From positions 36,558,106-36,622,105 of the forward strand of contig CP136063.1 of NCBI GenBank assembly GCA_032622095.1: a stretch of 64,000 nucleotides of DNA, in the 5' to 3' direction. This DNA is from Siphonodentalium dalli (lineage: Eukaryota; Mollusca; Scaphopoda; Gadilida; Siphonodentaliidae). Shown in pieces: positions 25,397 through 35,414 of the stretch. Numbering within the stretch: the first letter of the stretch is position 1; every line of letters starts with the position of its first letter. The translations under genes and the position numbers were made by a program. The notes under the pieces are model-generated. The model was not told where the DNA came from. It saw only the letters and a program-made list of their open reading frames with translations, and searched no databases.

Positions 25397-25693
25397 GACA
25401 ACGGACCTATATACAGTATTATGCCTGGAAAAACTACAAATATTTATGTTTTTATTATGTTTTGAAGATTGGAATTTATCTTTTTAAGAGTAAATATATA
25501 TATGTTATGTATATATGTTGTGCGTTACTGAATAAAGAGGCAGGGTCTACTTTGTTTATACTTCGGTGGTCGATCTTTATTCAATAACAGGGAAGTTGTC
25601 ACAAAAATACCATAGCCTGTAATTGTATAAGCCTTGTCACGGAGTCGAGACCATCAATCCAGACCCGTTCTGTTGTTTTATATTGCTACAGGT

Positions 25694-25765
25694 TAAAGTT
25701 TTGGAGTAGCATTCCATATATGGAATTCATGAACATTCAGATGGAATGCTACTCCAGAACTTTGA
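25694..25765. repeat. Short inverted repeat around AGTAGCATTCCAT
   Basis: AAAGTTTTGGAGTAGCATTC pairs with GGAATGCTACTCCAGAACTT across a 23 bp spacer. Probably a small MITE or its remnant. Confidence 0.65.
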
Positions 25766-26414
25766 CATTGTATGCAACACTAAACGGAACGGAGCTGGAT
25801 GGATCCAATACGGCCGTGACTCAGTGCCAAGGCTTATTGTATAATAATGTCAATGTACATTGGAAATATATCATGCCTTACGGGGAACGAAATAAGCCTT
25901 AGCAGAATTCACGAATTGCAGAGTAACCATTCTTTCCGATGAGTTGGGGTAAACAGGAAGGGCAACAGATATTATACATATTGTGCGTTTATTCTTTATA
26001 TATCTGAAAGTTTAATCCCCGCCTGATATCTGAAAATATATTTTATTCCTGCATGGACACGGTGAAATTCTCTCACAGGAAATGGGTTTCTCGCTGGCTC
26101 ATCTGGCTGTGACACTTTTTCACTTTAAAGTTTTCGTTTGAGATGTGTGCGCTTTCCTACATCGAATTGATTATCCCTGCAATGGAGTGTCATAACCATG
26201 CTTTAAATTATACAGACTCAGTATGTCTATTAATTGTAGCCAAGGCATCAGTTTTAAGAAGAATGCCATGTGACATTCGACTAGAGCTTCAGTTGATTCA
26301 CCAAACACACATGATCATGGAACATTACCAATTTGGGACCAAAATATCTTAGTGTGGAGTTTGATATGCATATCTAATCGAGCATTAACCGGTAATTTTT
26401 CATGAAATATATAT

Positions 26415-26573
26415 GCAATCAACGTCGTTTTCGATGCATCTGTCGGCGTATAGAAGTTTCGGATGCCGAATTACATACTGTATAATTTCGCGAAGCGAAA
26501 TGATACAAAGTATGTAGTTCGGCATCCGACACTCCTATACGCCGACAGATGCATCGAAAACGACGTTGATTGC
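26415..26573. mobile_element. 159 bp foldback MITE
   Basis: Arms beginning GCAATCAACGTCGTTTTCGA pair almost perfectly over about 70 bp, with a TTCGCGAAGCGAA centre. No convincing target duplication beyond A/T flanks. Confidence 0.8.
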
Positions 26574-26825
26574 TTATAATTACGACAATCCAAATATTAG
26601 TTGGTGATTAAACAAGTTCTTTTTAAAGAAACTATATTAAAAACACTAAAATAGTAAAAATACCCAAGTGTCTGGACTCAGCTGCTCTTTTAACCGAAAT
26701 GGGAAATTGGGTCGAGAATAAATTGGGCGACCGACCGGAAGTTAGAGATGAACACACACAATTCGATCGCTGTTTCCGACATTCCAACTACACAAAAGCA
26801 AGAGACCACACCCGTAAACTATTAA

Positions 26826-27472
26826 GGTGACACTCCACAGTTTCGAATGATCAGTAGGGGTGATTTTATAGATATAAAGTGCTAGTGGTTTCTGGCACCA
26901 TTAATGTGGTATGTATATTAAGACAAGGTGGGATATGAATTTGTGTAATTTTAGAAGGTGTTCTCGACTGATGAAAAAATTAAGTGCAAGTGACCTTGAC
27001 CCCACCCATAGACAGCAGTAGCGTTTTCTGCGAAACAGTGGCTCTAGATACTGGGTCAATTTTTTAGCACCCAAAATTTGTCATCTGCATTAAAAATTGA
27101 TTTTCTGGAAAATTTAACGGCGAAAGTTTGAAATTTTTTCACATTGATGTTGGAAGCCAGAGGCCTCTAAACCAACATAGGTGACCATGCTTGAAAAAAT
27201 CTGGTATTCGTGCCTCTTGGGTATGAAAATTCAATATTTTGGTCATTTTTTGAATAAAAATCACATTTTCGATCAAAAGATCAAGGGCCATAACTCTTGA
27301 TAGCCCATATATTATGGAAATTATGTATCAAATTCTGAATGCCTATTCTGTACTAATTTCAGGCATATATATATTGTCTATATGGTTTGGGATCATAATC
27401 CAGATAAATTTCAATGAATCTATGGGCCCCCTATTTATGGGCCCATACCTGTTGAAACTGTGGAGTGTCACC
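26826..27472. mobile_element. ~647 bp inverted-repeat element just left of the Polinton
   Basis: GGTGACACTCCACAGTTTC at the left is mirrored by GAAACTGTGGAGTGTCACC at the right. The flanks are TTAA on the left and TAAA on the right, so a TTAA-type duplication with one change is possible. No coding capacity. It ends 60 bp before the Polinton target duplication. Confidence 0.75.
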
Positions 27473-27532
27473 TAAACTGTACTTGCTGGTGTAAATTTTA
27501 CTTATTTAAAACGATTCTAGAACATGTATTGT

Positions 27533-27538
27533 CATAAA
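27533..27538. repeat. Left target-site duplication CATAAA
   Basis: CATAAA directly abuts the left TIR and is repeated exactly at 41711-41716 next to the right TIR. A 6 bp duplication is the expected product of Polinton integrase. Confidence 0.93.
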
Positions 27539-27944
27539 AGTAGTATATACTGAGCTGTCTCACCCCCAAGCGAGGTTCAACCGTTCAACCAATGTTTACA
27601 TAACACGTTGCTATGTTGTGTTGTTAAGGGGGTATTTAAATTTAAAGGTAGACAATGGGTTTAAAGGGACAACAATTGAATTTAAATGGATGCTATTGAA
27701 ATGTATTTAAAGGGAAAGATAGAAGAATTAATCGGGTCATTGAATTTAATGAGTGTGTTGAATGGGTTGTAATTGATAGAGTATACAAAGAATGAATCGG
27801 GTCATTGAAACTGTTTCGAGTGAGATCGGGTCAGTGATTTATCTAGCGGGAGGTCTAATTTATCAATGGATAGAGTATACAAAAAATGAATCGGGTGATT
27901 GACGAATGGTTTATCTATAATTGAATGACAGATATATAAGAATT
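27539..27944 (+). repeat. Left terminal inverted repeat of the Polinton (406 bp)
   Basis: This matches 41305-41710 in inverted orientation over exactly the same length, with few mismatches, and diverges after the shared AGAATT. It contains several spaced copies of a short motif (AATCGGGTCATTGAA with GAGTATACAAA), so the TIR is itself built of sub-repeats. A further copy lies just inside at 27967-28042. Confidence 0.95.
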
Positions 27945-28121
27945 ATCTAGCGAGTGGTCTAATTATTCAATGGATAGAGTATACAAAAAATGAATCGGGT
28001 GATTGAAACTGTTTCGGGTGACATCGAGTATAAGAATTTGCTCGAGTCAACGATTATATCAAGGGAGGTCGGGAATGTGAATATTCAGCATTAGTTCTGT
28101 CGGATGGCTATATTATTTAAG

Positions 28122-29119
28122 ATGGCGAATAAATGTAATGAATGTAATTATGTATTCGAATCAAATGAAGATGAAATAAACCATAAAGAATTACATACGG
28201 GTATAATTGGACTGATATGTGGAAGCAACCTATCCGTAAGTATGTGACTATTTAGACTTGGAGTTTTAAACAACCATAATTGTGTTTTTTATATAAATTA
28301 AGAATGAAACATTTGTTACAGGTTGGTGATAGAGAACAGCTATTCAGTTGCCACCAGTGTGAGAAGCGTTACAAGGAGAAAAAAAATCTGAATGCGCATA
28401 TTAAGAGCGTGCATCAAAACGTTGTGTTTGTTTGTAACAAATGCACTAAAGTATTCGCGAGTAAGATCACTATGCAGAAACATGAGAAGACGTGCGAGGA
28501 ATTGCAATGTCATGAGTGCAACCAGAAAGTAATGGGTAGAGATAAGCTACGTCAGCATGTGAAAGAACGACACGAAAGAGTCAAATGTAATAGCTGTCCA
28601 AAAACATTCAACAATGATTTCAATCGACGTAGACACGAAAAATCATGCGAAGAAGGTGGTCATGTTTGTGTAACGTGTAATAAGAAATGCGTTACAAAGC
28701 GCGGTCTGCAAGCACATATGATAACACATCAAGTTGAAGAAGTGATGGAAGTTTCAAAGGAATATTCATGTCGCTTCTGTAATGGAATTTTCCCTGACAA
28801 GCATAAGTTATATCTACATAGAAGAATTGAACATTTTCGAACTGGTGGAAGTTTACAGAAAACACCGTGGGGAGATAATGAAGCACCTTGGATAAATCAG
28901 GACTCCTCTATAGACGTTAAATTGAAAACAGTTTATGAAGCTAACAGCGGCATCATTTTAGAAGGCCACAGAAAAGGACCGATCGAAACCACATATAATT
29001 TTCCAATATCGAACGAAGTAACTATAGATTATATTATTGGAAAGATAGAAGAAATATATGAAGACAGACAACATTCCTTCAAATTCAATTTAATGTTTGG
29101 ATTTATTATGAAAAATTGA
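28122..29119 (+). CDS. C2H2 zinc-finger N-terminal part of the Polinton DNA polymerase (spliced; ends at in-frame TGA)
   Basis: Exon 1 is 28122-28235 (38 codons) and exon 2 starts at 28322 in phase 0. The intron has GTAAGT at the donor and TTACAG at the acceptor. The spliced product is about 303 residues. It holds seven C2H2-type fingers: one split off in exon 1 and six in exon 2, the last with Cys near 28770 and His near 28827. Two fingers end in His-Cys instead of His-His. An in-frame upstream ATG at 28104 is an alternative start. The frame stops at a TGA (29117-29119) and continues uninterrupted in the same frame into the polymerase, so I infer this is the polymerase's N-terminal domain rather than a separate gene. 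The fingers probably bind DNA. A stand-alone zinc-finger protein is the alternative reading. Confidence 0.8.
28236..28321 (+). other. 86 bp spliceosomal intron in the zinc-finger/polymerase gene
   Basis: The donor is GTAAGTATGTG and the acceptor is TTTGTTACAG. Splicing joins codon 38 of exon 1 to the GTT of exon 2 in phase 0 and brings the first finger into frame with the other six. Unspliced, the exon 1 frame ends within the intron. The intron is inferred from sequence; no transcript was seen. Confidence 0.75.
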
Positions 29120-32100
29120 GAAAATGATCGCTACAGATATTACATACCGTATTACAACAATGCAGTTTTCGAACTTCCGGTTTACGTGTCCAGAAGGAGT
29201 GATTTAGTGAAAATAAAATCTAAATTGGAGCAACTAGATATAACTTCAGAAATTTTGAAGAACAGACCGGATACAAAATGCATTCCAGTGTTGTTGACTA
29301 ACTTGAATATTCATGTTTTCGATACATCATACCCTATCGGTATGATAACGAACATTCCTGACCATTTAAGAAAAGAGAGTATATATCTACTAATTAAGAA
29401 TGAACATAATGGGAAACCATACAGAGATAATTTATGTGCCTTTAGATGCGTGGCATTACACAAAGGATGTGAAATTGGAAGTCTGGAAGTAATGACCAAA
29501 ATATTACACGCCGAATGGATGAAGTACAAACCATCAAAAATATTTAAAGGAGTGTTAGCGGAAGAAATTCCCGAAATGGAGAGTTTATTCAAAATAAACG
29601 TGGAAGCGTACGATCTAGGGGAAAATGGAAATGCAGTTTCCATATACAAATCCAGAAGACTGCATGACACTACGTTGTACGTGAATATATATCAGAATCA
29701 CATGATGTATATTCGAGATTTTTCGAAATATGCATTCAAATTCCAATGTAAAACGTGTGATCAACATTTTAACAAGGCGTTTAACGCGCATCGTCATCAA
29801 AAAACATGTTCCGAAAAGACCAAGTATATATATCCGGGAGGTTTTTACAAACCTATGCAAAATATATTCCAAAAGTTAGAAGAACATGGAATCTATGTTT
29901 CCGAAAATGACAGAACATTTCCCTGGTTTATATGTTACGATTTTGAAGCACTTATTGAACGAATTGATGATAGAGTGACAGATTCCCTCAATTGGATCCA
30001 GAAACACATACCGATAAGTGTTTCAATTTGCAGTAACGTGGACGGTCACGAAGAAGCCATATGTATAGTCGAGTCTGATGTGGATACATTAATTTCAAAA
30101 ATGATAAATAAAATGCGTGAAATTGCAGTTTCAGTGGAAATATTGGCTATAGCTAAATGGGAGTCGGTGATAGAAGATATCAAAAATAAGCTAGAAGAAG
30201 AAGAAGAAGCTGATGATGACGATGATGATGATGATGATGATGAAGAGGATAAAATTACGCCACTATCGAGATTATATGGACAATTTAATTCCTATATAAA
30301 ACAAACACCGATACTCGGATTCAATTCGAGTAATTATGACCTTAATCTGATAAAGAAATATGTGGCTAAACATTTGAATTTACACTGCACTGAATTGGAA
30401 CCTTTCGTTGTGAAGAAAAACAATTCATACTTATGTATCGCCTCAGAAAATTTAAAATTTATGGATATATCACACTTCTTAGCGCAGGGTTCATCATATT
30501 CAAAATTTCTGAAGGCGTATGACGTGACTGAAAATAAGGGGAAGTTCCCATACGAATGGTTTGACGATGAGTCGAAATTATTTGCCACCACATTACCACC
30601 GCATGAATCATTTTATAATCACATGACTGATTGTAATATTTCTACGGAAGAATATGAACAGTGCGTCACAGTATGGAATGAGAATAATATGAGATTATTC
30701 AAGGACTATCTAGTGTGGTACAACAATTTAGATGTAAAACCCTTCGTGACTGCTGTTGAGCGACTGCAATCATTCTACTTCAAAAAGAACATAGATGTTT
30801 TAAAGACTGCAATTTCAGTTCCTGGAATATCGAGACAGCTTCTGTTTTCAGCGGCGAGAGAAAAGAATGTAAATTTCGCACTATTCGGCTTTCAGGATAC
30901 TGATTTATATGAAACTGTGAAGAGAAACGTTATAGGGGGACCTTCAATCATCTATCATAGATTTCAGCAAGCAAACAAAACAAGAATTAGAGGTGATAAA
31001 CTATGCAAGTCTATTCTAGGATTCGATGCGAATGCGTTGTATCTACACTGCTTCGAAAAACTATTACCAACTGGTCCGTACATACGCAGAATATCCAACA
31101 ACGATTTCAAACCGGAAGTTCGTGATAAATACATGTCTGCTTATTATTATATGGACTGGATTGCAAAAACTAACAAAATCTCAATCCACCATAAGTTAAA
31201 TCAGGGATATGAAGTTAGGATCGGTAAATATCCGGTTGATGGTTTCGTGGCGAATCAAAATCAACCAACTGTGATCGAATTTAATGGATGCTACACGCAT
31301 GCGCATACTTTCAAACTAACGAAAGACATAAAAAATGAGAAATGGTTGAAAATGCGAGATGATACGTATAAGCGAACGGTTGAAAAGATGGAATACTTGC
31401 AGAAACGAGGATATAAAGTGGAAACTATGTGGGAGTGTGACTTTAAAAAGTACTGTAGAGAGCACCCGGCTATATACGAATTTATCAACTCAAAGAGACC
31501 TCAATTCTACCGCAGGCACAGAGGGAAGACGAACGAAGAGCAAATATTAAGAGCTGTGTTGGGTGAGACTTTGTTCGGAATGTGTGAAATTGATATTCAC
31601 GTCCCAGAAGATAAATATGAATATTTCCAAGAAATGTCCCCGATATTTTGCACGACAGAAGTCCCATTCGAAGCAATCGGCCAACATATGCAAAACCATG
31701 TCAGGGAACGAGGGATGTCAACTAAACCGCGACGTCTTCTAGTTGGTGGAATGAAAGCGGAACAAATATTAATAGCCACACCGCTTTTAAAGTGGTATTT
31801 GAATCACGGTATGATAGTTACAAAAATCTATCAGGTGATTGAATACCAATCTGACTACTGTTTTCAATCATTCGTGGATGAAGTTAGTAACGCTAGGAGA
31901 GCTGGTGATAGAGATCCTAACAAGCAAATAATTGCAGATACGATGAAAGTAATCGGAAATTCTGGCTATGGATCATTAATTATGAATAAAATGACGCACC
32001 GGGATATCAAGTACATACAAGGTGAACACGAGACGTGCTTGAAAATAAACGACCCATTATTTCGTAAACTGGAGTGTTTGGACGAAGAAGACTCTTTTTA

Positions 32101-32875
32101 CGAAATTGAAATGAACAAACGTCGTATTAAACTCGATCTTCCGATCCAATTGGGCTATTTTATTCTACAATATGCGAAACTGCACATGTTAAATTTTTAC
32201 TACGAATGTTTAGATAAATATCTTGACAGGTCTGATTTTCAATATTGTGAAATGGACACTGACTCAGCATACATAGCTATAACAGGAAATAGCTTGAGTG
32301 ACGTCATCAAACTGACAATGATGAAATCTTATGAGAATGGATTAAAAAATCATTGCAACGATAATGAAAAACAAATTGTTGGAGAGGATATGTGTTGGTT
32401 CCCAAGAACTTGTTGCGAAAAACATTCGAAATTTGACAAGAGGAAGCCAGGACTTTTTAAATTAGAATTTCAAGGAGATGAAATCATAGGCTTGTGTAGT
32501 AAGACGTATATTGTTAGAAAATCCATAAATATCAAACCATCCAGCATGCAAATAGTGGGAGATATTTTACTAAGAAAAGCTATGGGCTTAAAGAAGAAGA
32601 AGAAGAAATTTATAAGTAGAACTAAGAATGAATATAAATTTAGTTCCAAAGGGGTAACGAAAAGAAGAGTTACAGCACCCATGAGTAAATTTCGAAGGGT
32701 TATCAGGACGGGACTATCGGAATCATCCACAAATAGAGGTTTTAGAGCCAGAAACAATACCATATACACATATACTCAAGAAAAAACAGGATTTTCATAT
32801 TTTTACTGCAAGCGGAAAGTTATGGATGATGGTGTTTCGACAGAGCCTGTAGATATTATTTTATCACCGAAGTAG
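29120..32875 (+). CDS. polB: Polinton protein-primed family B DNA polymerase (pPolB), main part after the in-frame TGA
   Basis: Replicates the element, presumably from a protein-primed terminus as in adenoviruses. The open frame runs straight on from the TGA at 29117-29119; the first downstream initiation-like codon is a GTG at 29186, which gives a 1229-residue product. Numbered from there, exonuclease motifs are Exo I (DFEA, D252), Exo II (NYD, D385) and Exo III (LDV, D516). Polymerase motifs are A (DANALYL, D614), B (KVIGNSGYG, from K921) and C (DTDS, D1024 and D1026). A Cys/His finger lies near residues 188-208, and an Asp/Glu run encoded by GAT repeats near 30200-30250. A segment near residues 695-760 resembles the endonuclease-like insert of Polinton polymerases. 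All catalytic motifs are intact, so the only obvious lesion is the TGA. A polylysine patch occurs near the C-terminus (about 32593-32608). Confidence 0.95.
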   Translation, partial: ENDRYRYYIPYYNNAVFELPVYVSRRSDLVKIKSKLEQLDITSEILKNRPDTKCIPVLLTNLNIHVFDTSYPIGMITNIPDHLRKESIYLLIKNEHNGKPYRDNLCAFRCVALHKGCEIGSLEVMTKILHAEWMKYKPSKIFKGVLAEEIPEMESLFKINVEAYDLGENGNAVSIYKSRRLHDTTLYVNIYQNHMMYIRDFSKYAFKFQCKTCDQHFNKAFNAHRHQKTCSEKTKYIYPGGFYKPMQNIFQKLEEHGIYVSENDRTFPWFICYDFEALIERIDDRVTDSLNWIQKHIPISVSICSNVDGHEEAICIVESDVDTLISKMINKMREIAVSVEILAIAKWESVIEDIKNKLEEEEEADDDDDDDDDDEEDKITPLSRLYGQFNSYIKQTPILGFNSSNYDLNLIKKYVAKHLNLHCTELEPFVVKKNNSYLCIASENLKFMDISHFLAQGSSYSKFLKAYDVTENKGKFPYEWFDDESKLFATTLPPHESFYNHMTDCNISTEEYEQCVTVWNENNMRLFKDYLVWYNNLDVKPFVTAVERLQSFYFKKNIDVLKTAISVPGISRQLLFSAAREKNVNFALFGFQDTDLYETVKRNVIGGPSIIYHRFQQANKTRIRGDKLCKSILGFDANALYLHCFEKLLPTGPYIRRISNNDFKPEVRDKYMSAYYYMDWIAKTNKISIHHKLNQGYEVRIGKYPVDGFVANQNQPTVIEFNGCYTHAHTFKLTKDIKNEKWLKMRDDTYKRTVEKMEYLQKRGYKVETMWECDFKKYCREHPAIYEFINSKRPQFYRRHRGKTNEEQILRAVLGETLFGMCEIDIHVPEDKYEYFQEMSPIFCTTEVPFEAIGQHMQNHVRERGMSTKPRRLLVGGMKAEQILIATPLLKWYLNHGMIVTKIYQVIEYQSDYCFQSFVDEVSNARRAGDRDPNKQIIADTMKVIGNSGYGSLIMNKMTHRDIKYIQGEHETCLKINDPLFRKLECLDEEDSFYEIEMNKRRIKLDLPIQLGYFILQYAKLHMLNFYYECLDKYLDRSDFQYCEMDTDSAYIAITGNSLSDVIKLTMMKSYENGLKNHCNDNEKQIVGEDMCWFPRTCCEKHSKFDKRKPGLFKLEFQGDEIIGLCSKTYIVRKSINIKPSSMQIVGDILLRKAMGLKKKKKKFISRTKNEYKFSSKGVTKRRVTAPMSKFRRVIRTGLSESSTNRGFRARNNTIYTYTQEKTGFSYFYCKRKVMDDGVSTEPVDIILSPK

Positions 32876-33302
32876 AAAGAAAGAAGAAAAAAAAAGGAAA
32901 AAAGAAGAAAAAAAGAAGAATCCATGGTGGGAAATACACCTATATATCTTAAAGCTATAACTGATCTCATAGATAGAAAAGTTATAGTTTGGATATATAG
33001 CTAGTCTCAAGTCTAGATAAAGTATGAGAGCCATCGTGGACATTATTATGTATGGGGTCCGCATATAGGTATTGCTTAAATGGCACAGGGTGGTTGCCGA
33101 AACAAGAGACTACTCGTGTTACAGAAGTTTACTCAACGCTCTTTATGTTTACCTAATATAAACATCATAAGCCGCCCGTATCTTTAAACACTACCAATCT
33201 TGCTTGATATAAAATGCATTAGCGCCCGACATAGTCGTGCTGGTTCGAATTTGACTGGGAATTGAGACAAGAATGTGTTGTTGAGAAAATTCTGATTTTA
33301 TT
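32876..33302. other. Convergent intergenic region between polymerase and protease
   Basis: The 3' ends of the rightward polymerase gene and the leftward gene block face each other here. It begins with an A/G-rich tract (32876-32920). A canonical AATAAA polyadenylation signal for the leftward transcript (TTTATT at 33297-33302) touches the protease stop codon. A palindromic segment around 33136-33170 resembles sequence near 12340, suggesting a small inserted repeat. No gene is visible. Confidence 0.5.
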
Positions 33303-33761
33303 TTAAATACAAAATGGATATATATGTTGTATATATGTATAGACGAATATATCATTGGAATATAAATTATCACCGAATATAGACTGAAAGTTTTTCATAG
33401 AAACACCATTACATTTAGCTAATAAATATAAAATACAATATTGTCCGCAAACATCCGTGTTGAAGTTTTGAAATCGTGTTGTGTTATGCACGATGGGTAA
33501 TTTCAGTTTATTCAAATAATTGTATATCTCTGCACTGTATGTCCCCGGAGCTTGTCCGTAGCTATCGAAAATTTCCACACGATTATCACTCAAATATATC
33601 GCTAGCCAATGAAAACCTGCGTATCCTGCAGGGTCAGTGTTGACAATAAGTCCTCGTTTGTGTCTCTTAGCGGGGATTTGATCAGCTGGAAATACACCCT
33701 CCACACATTTCGATAGATTCGAGTCAGATCTGATACAACACTGTAATTGATTGGTGTTCAT
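33303..33761 (-). CDS. Adenain-like cysteine protease (Polinton PRO)
   Basis: A 152-residue protease of the adenovirus-type (C5/Ulp1-like) family that would process capsid proteins during maturation. The expected order of active-site residues is visible: His51 in GFHWLAIYL, Asp66 in EIFDSYG, Gln98, and Cys105 in DVCGQYC. The length is a little short but within the range of Polinton proteases. The ATG overlaps the stop of the upstream capsid gene by 4 bp (ATGA). An AATAAA signal follows the stop immediately, making it the last gene of the leftward block. The frame is intact. Confidence 0.93.
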   Translation of the reverse strand: MNTNQLQCCIRSDSNLSKCVEGVFPADQIPAKRHKRGLIVNTDPAGYAGFHWLAIYLSDNRVEIFDSYGQAPGTYSAEIYNYLNKLKLPIVHNTTRFQNFNTDVCGQYCILYLLAKCNGVSMKNFQSIFGDNLYSNDIFVYTYIQHIYPFCI

Positions 33762-35131
33762 TCTGTGATTACGTTTCTTTGCTGATCTATCTGAAATAAC
33801 GCTGGCGTTTCGCTGTAAATTATACAGGACACAGCTTCCGTTAATGCTTTTCCGAATTCTACCTGTAATCTGATGTTACCGCGTTTAAGTAGTGGTAAAG
33901 ACGCAGTACCGAAGTTAGGTTCCAAGTCATAGCAAAATAATGCATTACCATCGGCATATTCATCCAATGAAATACCATTATCACGATTTTGACGCCATAC
34001 TCCGCTAAATTCCATCATATCTACGTAGGAATTTGTAAACATTTTACCCTCGCTCGAAGTGAAATTAAGCTTGGTGGGTCCTGATCTTCCGATCGAAATA
34101 CCGTCTCGAGTCAAACTAATTTGACGAATATCGAAATTTTGAAAATTATACGGGTTCTTCGAAAATGTCCCTGTCACTGCAGAACTCGAAACGAAACCTA
34201 GTACTAGTCTGGCTGGAGAATAGCCTTGGAATAAATTTTCAAAAGATAATGAAACCTGACCGGTTTGAATTGACATCATCTTGACTTGGGAGCTGTTGTA
34301 TGGATATTTCGCTGTGATGCTTGCGAGCGTTTGGTTGTGTGCCAAAATAACTGATGGAGAAACCTTGACCTTGCAAGTTTCTAAGATCGCGTCTTCTATG
34401 TGTACTTTGTACGTTGCATCATCGCTGGTTGTCATTAGACAGAACGACGGGTTGGTGCGATACAGCCTCACGACAATGTCCACTTGATTAAGTATATAAC
34501 GATTTTGCAAAAATACATCATGCAGTATCGGTCCGCATAAGTCTATAGTTTTGCTCTCTGACATGCTCTTGGAACGCTCTATGAGTCCGATGTTCAGTCC
34601 TTTCGTGTTCGCGTCGTCCATATGACCGTTCCTATCTTCGTAAAATAGCTGACTTCTCAGCTGCGTGATTTTCTCGCTCGCCCCGTATTTCAACAGCGTT
34701 TGAATAATACTCTTGTATTGATAATTATTGGTGTTTGATGATACCAGCCTCCCAGACATGAAGACGTCTACTTGTTCAAACATTGAGGACATAAAAAGAT
34801 TTACCGGCCCGACTTTATCAGTCGATGCAATCGACGTGCCGTCTTTTTTGGTAATTTTAGCTTTTATGTGTAATCGACTTCTTTTCAAATCCAGATATTC
34901 CATGGCATTCTGTCCCGATATATGGAACTCGATAGGTGAAATGGTACTTAATTGTGACACAGGACGAATTTCTTCAAAAGTTATACTTTGAACTCCAGTT
35001 TGATGAGACGGCAACTCAAAAAGGTTAAGGGAGCTGGGCTGTGACTCACTGAACGCATCTTTGTTTAACACCGACATCATCGAACGAATCAGGCTTCCTT
35101 CTCTTGATAATATTCGGCGGCTTACTGACAA
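33758..35131 (-). CDS. Polinton major capsid protein (double jelly-roll class)
   Basis: A 457-residue protein resembling the capsid-like family often annotated in invertebrate genomes as F54H12.2-like. Visible family features are an N-terminal stretch around ELPSHQTGVQ, a segment IEFHISGQNAMEYLDLKRS, the VGPVNLFMSSMFEQVDVFM block, and a C-terminal IYSETPALFQIDQQRNVI-type end. The length fits a double jelly-roll capsid protein (roughly 430-600 residues in related viruses). The fold is established for this family and cannot be seen directly. The start codon lies inside the preceding small basic gene (86 bp overlap) and the end overlaps the protease ATG. The frame is intact. Published PX/PY labels are not used because I cannot verify them here. 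Confidence 0.9.
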   Translation of the reverse strand: MSVSRRILSREGSLIRSMMSVLNKDAFSESQPSSLNLFELPSHQTGVQSITFEEIRPVSQLSTISPIEFHISGQNAMEYLDLKRSRLHIKAKITKKDGTSIASTDKVGPVNLFMSSMFEQVDVFMSGRLVSSNTNNYQYKSIIQTLLKYGASEKITQLRSQLFYEDRNGHMDDANTKGLNIGLIERSKSMSESKTIDLCGPILHDVFLQNRYILNQVDIVVRLYRTNPSFCLMTTSDDATYKVHIEDAILETCKVKVSPSVILAHNQTLASITAKYPYNSSQVKMMSIQTGQVSLSFENLFQGYSPARLVLGFVSSSAVTGTFSKNPYNFQNFDIRQISLTRDGISIGRSGPTKLNFTSSEGKMFTNSYVDMMEFSGVWRQNRDNGISLDEYADGNALFCYDLEPNFGTASLPLLKRGNIRLQVEFGKALTEAVSCIIYSETPALFQIDQQRNVITE

Positions 35132-35414
35132 CTGTTCGTTTATTTCCTGTTTTTATACCGCGTCTCTGTAGCTGACTCTTGGCTCGTTCCACGTCCTGTT
35201 GGGAGGGAGATACCAGTGTCACGTCGATATCACTTTTAGGCGGAGGGTGTTCCGTAGAATATGATTCGATAGGTATCATATAGGTTGATTGACTGTCACC
35301 TAAACCACCACCTCGTTGGACGTGATCTTGATAAGTGTTGGTTTTACCGCTGGCGATATTCTTGTAAAACCTCAACCATTTCTGCGTATCCGGTACATAG
35401 AGGTTGTCCATCAT
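35046..35414 (-). CDS. Small basic Polinton virion-type protein
   Basis: A 122-residue protein starting MMDNLYVPDTQKWLRFYK, with a GGGLG turn in the first half and a lysine/arginine-rich second half containing NIIKRRKP. It sits between the penton-like and major capsid genes, overlapping the former by 4 bp and the latter by 86 bp. That position and its basic charge suggest a minor structural or DNA-condensing protein, possibly comparable to adenovirus core proteins. I recognise the gene position as conserved in Polintons but cannot assign a fold. The frame is intact. Confidence 0.7.
   Translation of the reverse strand: MMDNLYVPDTQKWLRFYKNIASGKTNTYQDHVQRGGGLGDSQSTYMIPIESYSTEHPPPKSDIDVTLVSPSQQDVERAKSQLQRRGIKTGNKRTVVSKPPNIIKRRKPDSFDDVGVKQRCVQ

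Noticed and set aside
29311-32769. Several - strand frames of 60-119 codons under the polymerase
   Set aside because: Antisense shadows of the polymerase coding sequence.
33236-33256. tRNA-like B-box (GGTTCGAATTT)
   Set aside because: No matching A-box, acceptor stem or cloverleaf could be drawn around it; the similar GTTCGAATCCC near 59920 also fails.
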